Source: Opisthocomus hoazin
Lineage: Eukaryota; Chordata; Aves; Opisthocomiformes; Opisthocomidae
Direction of reading: 5' to 3'
DNA length: 64,000 bases
Assembly (NCBI RefSeq): GCF_030867145.1
Contig: NC_134454.1
Coordinates: 52,362,830-52,426,829, forward strand
Below, in pieces: positions 22,401 to 34,400 of this stretch; position 1 is the stretch's first letter; each line of letters starts with the position of its first letter. The translations under genes and the position numbers were made by a program. Below the pieces are notes generated by a model, which was not told where the DNA came from, made no database searches, and was given only the letters and a program-made list of their open reading frames with translations.

Positions 22401-25317
22401 GGTTTAGGATGTCAGCTGGCTTGTCCAAGGAGTTTAAATGTTGCAGGCATTGCGATTTTTTGAGTGATTCGTTTTTCCCACGCTGGGCAAGTGTAAAACC
22501 TGCTGCGTCTTACAGCTGTTTGAAAGTGGGCGAGCTATTATTAGCATAGTGACTAAACCTAGGTGGATTTCAAATACCTCTCTGAAGAGCTTGTGCCTCA
22601 CGCCGTTTTCTGGCTTGGGGATCTGCTGAATCAAACTGAAAATTCTGGGTCGTGCTTGCTGGGAGTGATGGTGTGCCGTGGCCTGCGGCGCTCAGCAGGG
22701 CCTTGGCCCACAGCCAGCGGTGCCTTGGTGATGGCGGGGAGGATAGAGTTATCCTCCAGCTTGTTCCTGGAACTGCTACGGTTAGGTTTGAAATGAATTT
22801 AAATGCTTTGTTGATAAGCAAACCCCTGAGTTTTTACAGTGTGTGGTGTTAGGTTTGCGTGGCAAGTGTGGGGGGACGGAGGGCGGCCCCTGTGAGGAGA
22901 GACCGGAGCCAAAATTTATGAACTACTTTAGAATGCACTCTTAACTTCAGTAAAAGCACACATCACAGGGATGCCTTATTTCTAAATCTTCCAGAGTCAC
23001 ATGGTTTTGAATCTCCTTCAGAATCGGCTGAATCATGGTGCAACAACATTCGCTCTACTTACGCAACCTTTTCCTCAGGACAAGGTGAAATATGTGTAAG
23101 TCCTAAGCTACTTCACTTACACATACAGCAATGTAATAACTACTGAAAACTGGTAAACTTGCTCAGTGAGTCCATAGTACTGAGCCTGAATTGCTTGAAC
23201 TGAAACTCAGAGACAAAACCACTCCTGAATTTTCCATCTGATCATGGTATGCAATAAAACCTCCAAGGTCTTCTTATCTATAAAACATTTTAGCTTAATT
23301 TTAAAGCCAGTTGTTGCAGTTCTAGGAAGAAACTAGAGAGTAATTATAGTCCTCCTGCCATCATCAAAGAAATGCATTCAGCAGTTTGGCAGAACAGAAA
23401 CCTTAAAAGTCCACACATTCACCAAGAAGACTCAGAGTCTTTTTCAGCAGATCCCTAGTAGTGTCAGCTGTGGCTTTTCCCTTGCTAGATGTAAGCTGCT
23501 CTCTTTTGCTGATATCTGCTGGCAGGAGCTATCCGTTGTTCATATGAATACGGTGCAGTATGTATTATTTGGTGCGCAAGTAACTACGAAAGTCTGGCCC
23601 TGTAAGTGAATGGTTAACAGAAACAGACCACAAAGCAGAAGGTTCCTGTCTTAATTGAAGAGGTGCCATATGCAAAAGCAGGAAAATTACTAACTTCATC
23701 TGTGACACCATGGATGCTAATTAAGTCCAAATACATTACGTCTACACTTTGTCTCTCTTTTACTGTGAGCGCATACAAATAAGATAGTACCTGTGCAGAG
23801 GATTTTAGGTGGAGAGTCATCCCAACTGGAAGAATAAGAACAATATTTAGTTGTTTGCGCTGGCAGATCTCCTGTACTTGTATTAGAAAGCAAGTACCTC
23901 ATGCTTTCTGCTTCACCTACAGCCATTTTCTTTAAGACCAGTAATGAATCTCATAGAGATTTGACAACTTAACCTGGATGTATATGTTACACACAACATG
24001 AAAACATGTTTCTAAATCAGATTTATGACTACAATAGTTGAACTAATAATACATGGAAGTAATTATTTCTATTTCAAATGTTATTTTTAAATACAATATC
24101 TGAAGTCTGTAAGTTCCTCACTCATCATTATTCTCTCTAAGTTACCATATTACCCTATTACATCTAACTCGCAATTTTTGTCTTGTAGTTTCACTGTCAC
24201 AAAAAAGCTGTAGTAGATGTATCACTTTAAACACTGAGACTTGATTAATGCCGAGAGCGGCACAACTATTTTTGCCTAACACTGTGCCAGTTTTCATGGT
24301 AATTCCTTTATTAAGAACTTTAATTTTAAATGACTAAACTTTAGATCTTTTTTCATCATCTCATGAAGGAAGAAATCCTCATTAACACCACGAATTTTGC
24401 TGGTTTTAATAATTTGTCTACTTTTGAAATTTCCCTGGGACTAGCAACACTACTACACTACAGTTAACACTTTTATTTTGCTTTAAATGACTTATCATAA
24501 ACATCCTCAACTACAATGACATGCATCCTAAGATCTGCATTACCTGAATTATATTCAGTAACTAGCCTCAGCAGGCCTTTTTTGTCAAGCCACACTCTCT
24601 TCTCTTTTTGCAGTACTTTATTACACTGAATGAAATTGAGAGATAACACAGGAGTGGAAAGCTGCATGGGGCATGAACCTGTAAATTTTATCAGATACTC
24701 AGGATTGCTGTCTGGAGGTAAGCAATTTTCTGTAGAAGACACAGATTTGTGTTGCAAAGTCTTGGTGGATGTAATTGTGGAAGTACTACTCAGAAAGGTG
24801 GTGTGGGGATCCTGAAGCTGACTTTTTCATAAATAGGGAACAGTGTGACCTTTTTCTGTCATAATAGGCAGTACTTTTCTTGTAAGCACATATTGTAGTT
24901 GTTACATGTTTCATGTGAACTTGGTGGTAGTGACTGCAAATGGTTGTTTAAAACAGATTTTGTATAGATTTGCTTTCTATGTGGAATAAAGATTCCTTTC
25001 CTGTATGCACATATCCCAGGAATTCAAAAATACCATGTTTTGACAGTTGCTTTATCCATATGATTCAGTATGAGCTTTGCAATTTAGGCTGATGTTTTCT
25101 CTATTTCCAGGTTTCTTTTGTTAGTTTAATAATAGAACAATATAGTTGGCATTATTATTGTTATTGATTATGCTTTTTGTTTCAGAAACAAGAAGTGAGA
25201 CTTTAGAAAAATAATCTTTTTTTTTTTTTATGAACACAGGGTATTTCTGTGGAGGTTGGAATTATTGGCCAGGCTCTTAGAACATTCATGGGTCATGATA
25301 GTTCTGGAGGAATGAGG
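22401..25317. other. Intergenic sequence upstream of VPS13A
   Basis: AT-rich sequence with a small GC-richer patch near 22640-22780. No repeat family is recognised. The only coding suspicion is the minus-strand frame at 24473-24817, listed separately. Confidence 0.6.
24473..24817 (-). other. Unassigned open frame, possible exon
   Basis: On the minus strand, about 115 codons stay open from a possible acceptor (AGTCAG, next base 24817) to a stop at 24473-24475, with a plausible internal donor TTCAG|GTAATG at 24544. The translation has ordinary protein-like composition, for example PEYLIKFTGSCPMQLSTPVL and KRVWLDKKGLLRLVTEYNSG. I do not recognise the family. Frames of similar length occur by chance elsewhere in this window, so it could be fortuitous or the remnant of a retrocopy. 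Confidence 0.2.
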
Positions 25318-27350
25318 ATCACAGAATCACAGAATCACAGAATGGTAGGGACTGGGAAGGACCTCTGCGGATCATCTAGGCCAACCCCCCTGCCGAAGCA
25401 GGGTCACCTACAGCAGGCTGCACAGGACCTCATCCAGGAGGGTTTTGAATATCTCCAGAGAAAGAGACTCCACAACCCCTCTGGGCAGCCTGTTCCAGTG
25501 CTCTGTCACCCTCAGAGGGAAGAAGTTCTTCCTCATGTTCAGAAGGAACTTCCTGTGCCTCAGTTTGTGCCCATTGCCCCTTGTCCTGTTGCTGGGCACC
25601 GCTGAAAAGAGTCTGGCCCCATCCTCTTGACACCCACCCTTAAGGTATTTATAAGCATTTATAAGGTCCCCTCTCAGCCTTCTCCAGGCTAAATAAGCCC
25701 AGCTCCCTCAGCCTTTCCTCGTAGGAAAAATGCTCCAGTCCCCTCATCATCCTTGTAGCCCTCCGCTGGACTCTCTCCAGTAGCTCCTCATTTTTCTTGA
25801 ACTGGGAAGCCCAGAACTGGACACAGTACTCCAGATGGGGACTCACTAGGGGAGAGTAGGGGGGGAGGAGAACCTCCCTCGACCTGCTGGCCACACTCTT
25901 CTTAATGCACCCCAGCATCCCATTGGCCTTCTTGGCAGCCAGGGCACACTGCTGGCTCATGGTTAACCTGTTATCCACCAGGACACCCAGGTCCCTCTCC
26001 ACAGAGCTGCTCTCCAGCAGGTCAGCCCTGAGCCTGTACTTATGCATGGGGTTGTTGCTCCCCAGGTGAAGGACCCTGCACTTGCCCTTGTTGAATTTCA
26101 TCAGGTTCCTCTGCACCCAACTCTCCAGGCTGTCCAGGTCACGCTGAATGGCAGCACAGCCTTCTGGTGTATCCACCACTCCTCCCAGTTTTGTGTCATC
26201 AGCAGACTTGCTGAAGTTACACTCTAACTCTTCATCCAGGTCGTTGATGAAGAAGTTGAACAAGACTGAGCCCAGTACTGACCCCTGGGGGACACCACTA
26301 GTTACAGGCCTCCAACTAGACCCAGTGCCACTGATCACAGCACTCTGACCTCTGCCATTCAGCTGGTTCTTTATCCACTTCACCAACCACTCATCCAGCC
26401 CACACTTCCTGATGTTCCTTAGGAGGATGTTATGGGAGACTGTGTCAAAAGCCTTGCTGAAGTCAAGGTAGACAACATCCACGGCTCTCCCTTCGTCTAC
26501 CCAGCCAGTCATGTCATCGTAGAAAGCTATTAGATTGGTCAGGCATGATTTCCCCTTGGTGAATCCATGTTGACCACTCCTGATAACCTTCTTTTCCTCC
26601 ACTTGCTTGTTGATGACCTCCAGAATGAGCTGCTCCATCACCTTTCCCGGGATGGAGGTGATGCTGACCAGCCTGTAGTTCCCTGGGTCCTCCTTCTTGC
26701 CCTTTTTGCAGGTTGGAGTGACATTGGCTTTTCTCCAGCCCTCGGGCACCTCTCCTGTCCTCCAGGACCTTTCAAAGATGATGGAGAGTGGCTTAGCGAC
26801 AACATCTGCCAGCTCCCTCAGCACCTGTGGGTGCATTCCATCGGGGCCCATGAATTTGTGGGCATCCAGATTGCTTAAATGATCACTCACACAGTCCTCT
26901 TTGACCAAGGGAAGGTCATTCTTTTTGCAGGCTTCCTCTCTTGCCTCCAGGGCCTGGGATTCCTGAGGGCCTTCCTTAGCACTAAAGACTGAGGCAAAGA
27001 AAGCTTTTAGTAACTCTGCCTTCTCTGCATCCTCTGTCACCAGGACAGCCACCTCGTTCAGCAGCGGCCCCACATTGTCCCTAGTCTTCCATTTGCTGCT
27101 GATGTACTTGAAGAAGCTTTTCTTGTTGTCCTTGACATCCCTTGCCAGATTCAATTCCAGGTGTATCCAGGAAGGCAACAAGCCTTCCTTGTTGCATCCC
27201 TGCATCCTCTGACAACATTCCTGTACTCTTCCCAAGTGGCCTGTCCCTCTTTCCACCTTCCATGGACCTTTCTCTTCCACCTAAGCTCCTCTAGAAGCTC
27301 CTTGTTCATCCATGCAGGTCTCCTGGGAATATCTGAGAATCTTTTCTAGA
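25318..27350 (-). mobile_element. CR1 LINE, 5'-truncated 2-kb copy with reverse transcriptase and complete 3' end
   Basis: On the minus strand this copy starts within ORF2 after the endonuclease (PAWMNKELLEEL near 27320). It carries the reverse-transcriptase domain and ends in 8-bp 3' terminal repeats (ATTCTGTG type, 25318-25345). Visible motifs are [39 protein letters not shown] and [11 protein letters not shown]1 inserts by target-primed reverse transcription, and 5' truncation is normal. The RT region is open for about 500 codons, so the copy is fairly young, but it is not functional: the endonuclease is missing, there is a frameshift near 27.13-27.18 kb, and the catalytic-box residue before ADD is Ser. 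Confidence 0.95.
25649..27280 (-). pseudogene. CR1 ORF2 remnant (reverse transcriptase and C-terminus)
   Basis: This is the open frame inside the CR1 copy above. The first 40 or so codons read in a shifted frame: the family-like reading of that DNA ([20 protein letters not shown]) is in another phase. From about [20 protein letters not shown] it follows the CR1 protein through the RT fingers and palm and the thumb-like C-terminus ([26 protein letters not shown]). The normal FADD box reads SADD (codon at 26204-26206, a T-to-C change at its middle base). There is no host function to infer. Confidence 0.9.
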
Positions 27351-30300
27351 GTCAAGCCATTTCTTGGCAATTTGGATTCCTCTCTTGTGAACAACCATGT
27401 ATGTTAGATGAAATTCTTTGATTTTCAGCAGATGGGCTTATTGCAGTGTTTTCATGATTTATTTTAATCAACATAAATATTTGAAGGATTAATTGGGTTG
27501 ACAAGAACCTGTTTTGAAATGATCTAAGGAAAACAAGAAAAACGGTTACAAAAAATCAGGAGAAGCAATGGCAGTTTAAAAGCTCTATTATTTATTTCTG
27601 TTGGGGTATTTGAAGTAGATTGCATGAATAAAATAACTCAGCAGTTAATGGATAGTCAGCAGAAAATATGCTAAATGGAACTGTAGTCTAACATAGCAGT
27701 AGACAAAAGAGGTTTTTCCAATATATTTGGCATATTGTCAGATCTTCTATTCGATTAAAAGAACTGGTGAAGTACTACACTTAGCATTTTATGTACTTTC
27801 TTTATACTTCATATAAATAAATGTAATTTACAGCAGATTTCAGAATTTGCATTTAATTTAGATTGGGTAAATCACTCATGAACAGTGAAAAGCAACACTG
27901 CCAACAAAGAAAAATAGAATTGGAAATACTACGTTTGCATGTACAAAGTAATACACATTTGTCTTACCATCTGGAAATACTGAAGTGGCACTGTTGGCAG
28001 GACAAGTTTGAATCTGATACTGAATATGTTTTGTTATATGTCCTTGTCTTTTTTCTTTACTCGTGGAAGGGTTTGTCAGACAACATAAGGCATAACAAAT
28101 GAAGCCCTGGTTTCCATCAAAACCAATAGACTGGTCTGAGAAATCACTGTTAATGGAAAAATTTACTCTTAGTAAAAGGGCACCATCTTCCCTTTGAGCA
28201 GAATATGAAGTGAAGTAGATCCCTTATGTTTCTGTTAGGCCAGAGTCAGCTTTATTTTGGATGGGGTATTAGGATTAAACCCGCATGTATTTCTTGGAGT
28301 TACAGGTTTTTTTGTAGCTGTATGCATGCAGTATGCCATTCGTATAGATAGTGGCATGAACAGTAGATAAACACACAGTTGAAATTAAGCACAGTATGTT
28401 ATGTGCTTAATTAACTTGTGAATATTTGCTTATATCCTGCATTATGGGATCGTGTGTTGTTTCTAAAGTCCATACAAATTTGTTGAAATGAAAATGTCTT
28501 TAATTTCTCTGATTCTTAGTGCCTACTGTGTTGAAAAATTTTAAAACTTTTCTTCACTTGAGTCATGTTATTATATTGAAATGGCTTCAATTTAATCTTT
28601 AAATATAGTATCTACCCTACTATGTGGGAAAAAATAAGTCTCTTTCAAGCAGTATTCATTACTTTTGTAGTTTGTCTGTGCTTCTGAATGTAGACATATA
28701 GCGAGGTTTCATAAGTGATGGAAGGAGGGATGTTTTCATCTGAGGGAAATGTGTAGAATTTGTTGTAACTTAAGAATCTTCAGAAATTGGCTGGACTGAA
28801 AGCAAGGCTAGAGAAAAAGATCTGAAAGGAGACTGAGACAATATGGAGAGGTCCTACATCCACATATTTACTAAAAAAAGGAAAAAAGAGAAAAAAAGCG
28901 ATGTTGACGTACACTTCCAAACCTACAGTTTACTATTTCAGACAAACAAAAACCTTTGACACGTTTTTAATAATAGCAATAATTCTTTCCAACAAACGGG
29001 TTTGAAGGATTTACAGTTAAAAATATAAATCACAAAAGACCATTAATCCATCCCAAAAGTTCCCAAATAAAGGATTCCTACTTTGTTTTGATCCATTTGG
29101 GAGATAATTTCTCCACCTTTAGTTCTTGCTCTACTACTTTCCTAAGTCTTTGATTACTGGGGCCAATCAAAACAATTGTTTGCCTCTTTCAAGTATACAA
29201 TTTCACTGAAGCCAAATGTTCTGTAGAAACACATGCTTAATGAAAAGTTTTATCTGATAAAGTATTATCAGATAAGCCAAAATTTTCAGCTGACAAAGGA
29301 AAGGGAAAGAGTCGAATGGACTACTCAGCTTGAACACACATAGTGTGACAATTGCTCCACTATTAAAGCACCTGAAACATTAAGACCTTTCATGCTTTGA
29401 GATGCATTTCAGATCTATCCCTACTGCATTTCTACTGTAACTCATGGGATTTTAGAGCTCTGACCCTTCCTTTTCCAGCTTATAAAATATGGGGAAAGGA
29501 TTACTCCCAAGAGTTCCAACTGAAAAAAAGGCAGCAACTTTAGTGACTCGCCTTAGAAGGGGCATTTACTGGATCGTCACATACACTCTGAGCTGGGTTC
29601 CCGAACAGCCAAGGTTGGCATTAGTATTACTTTTCGCCGTCTGTTTTTGGAAGAGCAGCATTAGTGTCAGTGTAGGTGATCCTCCTATCAGCAAAGCAGA
29701 CAGAAATGTTACTACTGATTCCAATAGAAATGTTGTCAGGGCCCCTGTAAGGCAATTCTCAATGCTGGAAATACACGTAATCTGTATTTGACGTGACAAT
29801 TTTACTCAAGAGAAACCAATGTTAATAAAATTAGTCATAGCATACGGATGCTGTTGACAGAACTGCTCAGGGTATGCTACTTGCCATGTTGTATATCCCA
29901 GACCTCTTTTTGACACAAAGGGCAGCTAGATATAACTTCCTTGATGTTAATAAATCACTTCACAGAACTCCTAGGCCATCCTCATCTTTTTCTTTACTCC
30001 TGGCCTGTGCGGGTGAAGCGAGCTCCATTTGTTCAGCCAAAGTGTACATTCCTGCCGTTCTGCAGACACAAATACCCGCAGTATGCTGCATATCCTGCAC
30101 AATGCATGAATATTCACTTCTATTTATACATGCTATGTAATTGTTGAACGTATTATTTTCGGTTTTAATTAAACACCAAGCACTAGTCTTCAGTGAAGCC
30201 TGCACTTCTATGCTGCGTTCACACTTCTGTTGTGCTATTGAACCTCAGCCAGATAATGTAGTTGTGTTATTGTAGCTGTACTGGTGCAATGCTGAAGGTT

Positions 30301-31188
30301 AGTTATAGTCAAATGGTAGTATGTATGCTAGACTTGACCTGTAAGACTGTTTAGTCTGCTAAATGTGTGTCTGTAGAGGTTTTTTTGGTGTGGGAAAAAG
30401 TAGGAAGGGAGGTGAGAGAAAGCGGCAGTGGGGTGTCAGATCTGAAGGTCAGTGTGTGGCTGAGTACTTTTTCATCTGTTTCAATTGGCCAAACCAGAAA
30501 TATTACTCCTTCTCATGAAGTGTGCATTGCTAGGAGTCTTTTGCGGTATCTGTATTATTAAAATTCTCCTGTGTCATGGGTCAGCTGATAGGAATGTATT
30601 AAAACCAAAAATAGAGCTTAAAGGGCAGGACTACATATGAAAAACAAAAAGGGATAGTGGCAAAACTCAGATGGTAGTGGGCGACCGTAACGAAACCTCT
30701 GGATACTAAACTTGGTACTTCGTGTTTTTCCTTACAAGACTGCGGGAATCAGAGTGAATGAGCGATTTAGCTAGAAATGTTATGACAGAGAGCTGGAGAG
30801 CCTCCTGTGTTAAATGACGGAGACAGCACCATCTGGTGGGTGTACGCAGATTTCTCAGCAAAGTACTGGTTTGATGGGCTCATGCATTTTCTGGTAGTTT
30901 ATATTCAACAAATAAATACAGTTAACAATAATTTTAAGTTATTTTATGTCTCTTTTTAAATAAAGTGCACAGGGCAAGCATAAATTCTCACAATACAAAG
31001 ATAATTGCATTTCAGGTGGAACTGACGTTTGGAAATCACCCTTGGCAGCGCAGCGGCCACCTAGTAGCAAGTGAAGGAGTGCTGTATGGAAGTAGGCAGA
31101 CCAAGACTACGTGATCTTCCCAGACTGTTGATATCCTGAGGTACTATAGGTAAAAGGCCAAGAAGGGGTAGTAGAACTTGTTGCCAAA
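27351..31188. other. Intergenic AT-rich sequence
   Basis: No gene or recognised repeat. A perfect 11-bp inverted repeat with GATA sites lies at 29250-29275. The open frame near 29489-29791 has an equally long opposite-strand partner and looks fortuitous. Confidence 0.6.
29250..29275. promoter_or_regulatory. Inverted pair of GATA-factor sites (perfect 11-bp palindrome arms)
   Basis: TTATCTGATAA, a four-base spacer AGTA and TTATCAGATAA form a perfect inverted repeat. Each arm contains TGATAA on one strand, the WGATAR consensus, with a second GATA core on the opposite strand. Function is inferred only from motif shape. Confidence 0.4.
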
Positions 31189-31405
31189 TAGAATCATAGA
31201 ATCATAGAATCATAGAATAGTAGGGGTTGGAAGGGACCTCTGTGGGTCATCTAGTCCAACCCCCCTGCCGAAGCAGGGTCACCTACAGCAGGCTGCACAG
31301 GACCTTGTCCAGGCGGGTCTTGAATATCTCCAGAGAAGGAGACTCCACCACCTTCCTGGGCAGCCTGTTCCAGTGCTCCGTCACCCTCAGAGGGAAGAAG
31401 TACTC
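31189..31405 (-). mobile_element. CR1 LINE, short 3' end
   Basis: About 215 bp. The plus strand begins with three AGAATCAT-type 8-mers and continues GGTTGGAAGGGACCTCTGTG, then the C-terminal block ending near CTCAGAGGGAAGAAGTA. It closely resembles the 3' end of the 25.3-kb copy, so it belongs to a related subfamily. It is severely 5'-truncated. Confidence 0.95.
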
Positions 31406-34400
31406 CAGTTAGAGGAGTGATGGACAATTGTAGTTAAAATCCACATGACACTAGAGCTCAATTAATTTTAAAACGCCTGTCTTAGGTATTCGCATTAAAG
31501 TCCATGGGTACTTGTATCATCTGAGAAAAGCACTAGAGTGCAAACATAGGCAAAAGCAGCTGGTACCTTGTGGCAGGTAACTGTAAAGGAGGACTGAAGA
31601 CATCACTGGTGAGAGATTGAAGGGCCATGTGGGAATTACAGTGAAGAAATGTGGAAAAGCAGCTACTCACCCACCTTCAAAGCATTAATTTTGCATGTGT
31701 ATGCTGTTTGAGCTTTGTCCCTTACTACTTCATTACTGTAGCCAAAACCACTCGCCCGCTGTGAAGCAATGCCTAAATTGGTGTTAGCCACTTTAAGGTT
31801 GTCCTTTACTTTCTGTACAGTGAATTTTCTATGTCATTATAGCAAGTCAGTAAGCATTGTTAGCATTATTTTTCCTCTTGATGCGTGCCATTAGGCATAT
31901 TTGGTATCAAAGTGAAAACTCAGAATTATGAGTATTTTTTTCTTATGAAATTATGAATAAAAAGTTGGTCACCCTGTTTGTTTAGATAATTTAAAAATTC
32001 TTTCTAGCACTGTGTAGTCCTGACTGTAGCACATGATTTTGTGACAAATATAATTGTACTGTTTCGTGTATTTCATCAGTAGCAACAGTAGATTCATCAA
32101 CATCCACATACATCTTTATTTTGTGCTCACATGTCTTTAGGTGTTTTGAACCTTGGAATTTAGAACCTTGTCTCCCATTTCGTACCTTTGCTGGATTCTT
32201 GTTGATTTGTGCCTTGTAAGTTGCTTAAGAATTCTCCCAATTTCCCCTTCCACTCCTCCTAGTACTGCATTAAGGCTGACTTTAAGTGTCCAAAAATGTG
32301 ATGTGCTCCCAGCATCAACAGGGCTTAAGCCTAATACCTGTTTTAATCTTCTATTTTTTTGAAGTATCTGGTTTTTATACAAACATAAAATTTCTATACA
32401 GCATAAAAATAGAACACATAATGCATCAGTAAGAATATACATGTGTATCATATAGAACATTATATAGTAAAACGTAGTATCTGTCACTGGTAACTTACCA
32501 GTAATGAAAATCTCTTATTTTTAGTATCCGTAAAGCGTAATTGCGTTATGAATATTTTGCCCTAATTTCTTTTTTTGTGTTGTCAAAACTCAATACTTCA
32601 TGTATACTTTTTGTAGATTTGCACCTGTGAGATATGAACATTACTATCAAATTGGATATCAGATTTTTTTAAGGTGGGGTATTTCATTTTGTGTCGGTCC
32701 CAAGAGAGTGTTTTGGTTTAAAGAGAAGTCTTTTTAAAATGTATTTGTGGATTTTTATAAAACCAGAAGATGGCAGCAAGTGTTGACTAGAATTTTGTAC
32801 CACTAAACCACTTCACACCTTCAGAGCAAATCGATATCCTTTGTAATGCAAGCATTTGCTTTGAATGTGATGTGTAGCAGAAAAGAGCTGATTTACATTT
32901 GCATCGGTACTATTATTCTTACACAGGGAAGTAAGAGGGCTAATCCATTTCAAACAGATTTATCCATTTGAAAAGACTAATGCTGTGAGGGACTGTCAGT
33001 GTGCATATGCCAAACAAATAATGCAATGATCTGTCTAATACGTTCCCTGATAATGCAAAACAACATGTATAATGATGTTTTTTTCTGCGTACTGCCATCT
33101 CTGAAGCTTTCTGCAGCATGTGTTTGGAAGATAGACGCTGTTTCTGAATAGGCATATCAAGAGTTGAAAGTATTAATGGTGATGGAAATTACCTTGTATG
33201 TTGATTCTGGGGTAGTGCAGAATGAGGGAAGTGCTTCCATGGAGATTGGTGGGAACACTTAAAACTGAGGTCTAATTCTCATTGGTGTATCAGTCTATTT
33301 CTAGTTCTGCGGGGTGGATGGGAACCCAGCCTGGGACTTGAGCAATGAACCAGCAAGTAGAGGTTCAGGAGGTTTAGTGCCTGGTTTCTAGATTTTAATT
33401 TGGGTATTGTATGTAATGTCAATTAGTGGAAAGGCAGGAGCAAACTCAGACTATACTCTCTGCACATTTTTATTAGAATAGCACACTTGCCCACAGCAGT
33501 TGTCTGGGATATCTTAAAATCCTTTCTGAAAGTCACATACTGGGCCACACACTAAAAGTAGCTTTGAGTGGATAGCTCAACAGATCTAGATGAAGTTGAA
33601 GAGACAAGGAGTACGCCCTAACTAATATAAATTACAGTGAATCAGAGGGGAGCTGGGGGAAATATAATGACCCTCACACATCATTAAATAATAGTTTTGT
33701 GATATCAGCATCCTTCAAAGTGTTTCAATCTAAAGAATTGTAGTGTAGCTATTTTGATGTCAGGTTTAAGTATCATCCAAAATGGTCTGGAAGCCACTCA
33801 TGTGCCTTCAGCATATTTTGCCTCATCTGGGCCTTTATGAACCTGAAGGATCTTAATTTATTTAGTTTCTCCTCAGAGAAACCATCCCATAACTTTGATT
33901 ATCCTCATTGTCTTGATTTTGTTTTTCCAGTTTATTTCTTCACGATGTACGTGAGCAATGGGTTTTATACAATGGCATATTGGTGTTTATTCAGTGATGT
34001 AATGATGTTGTCTGGTATTCTTTTTCTGTTAAATTGTAACATGTTATTTGCTTATCTGTATCTGCTGGTAGTCCAAGAGTCATATAGTGAGGGAAGGAAA
34101 ACAGTTGAACTAATAATGTTGGGGGTTTTTGGGGTTTTTTTTTTTGCATTGCAACAGCATGTTCAGGAATCCGCTTCACTACCTTCTAAATAGAACATAT
34201 GTGAAGCTTTTTATTTTTTTCCTCTGATCAATGAGAACAGTAGTGGAAAAAAAATGGACAAAACATGTGAACTCCAAAGTGAAGTAAATGGCCATAATAA
34301 ATTTGCAGGAATCAAAAGAAAAAGAACAGATTTATTGGATTGTTTTATGTAAGAAAGATTCTGTGTTGCACTGGTCGGGGTAAAGTTGGTATGAATATTG

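Noticed and set aside
23614..23820. SVDVMYLDLISIHGVTDE on the minus strand, faintly like the CR1 RT block [16 protein letters not shown]
   Set aside because: The similarity is about a dozen residues with no CR1 sequence on either side; probably chance.
29489..29791. 100-codon plus-strand frame with a hydrophobic segment
   Set aside because: An equally open 77-codon frame lies opposite; no homology recognised and no splice signals.
33837..34193. 118-codon plus-strand frame rich in Phe, Leu and Tyr
   Set aside because: Composition matches T-rich DNA, with no repeated or conserved motif; part overlaps a possible old CR1 tail.
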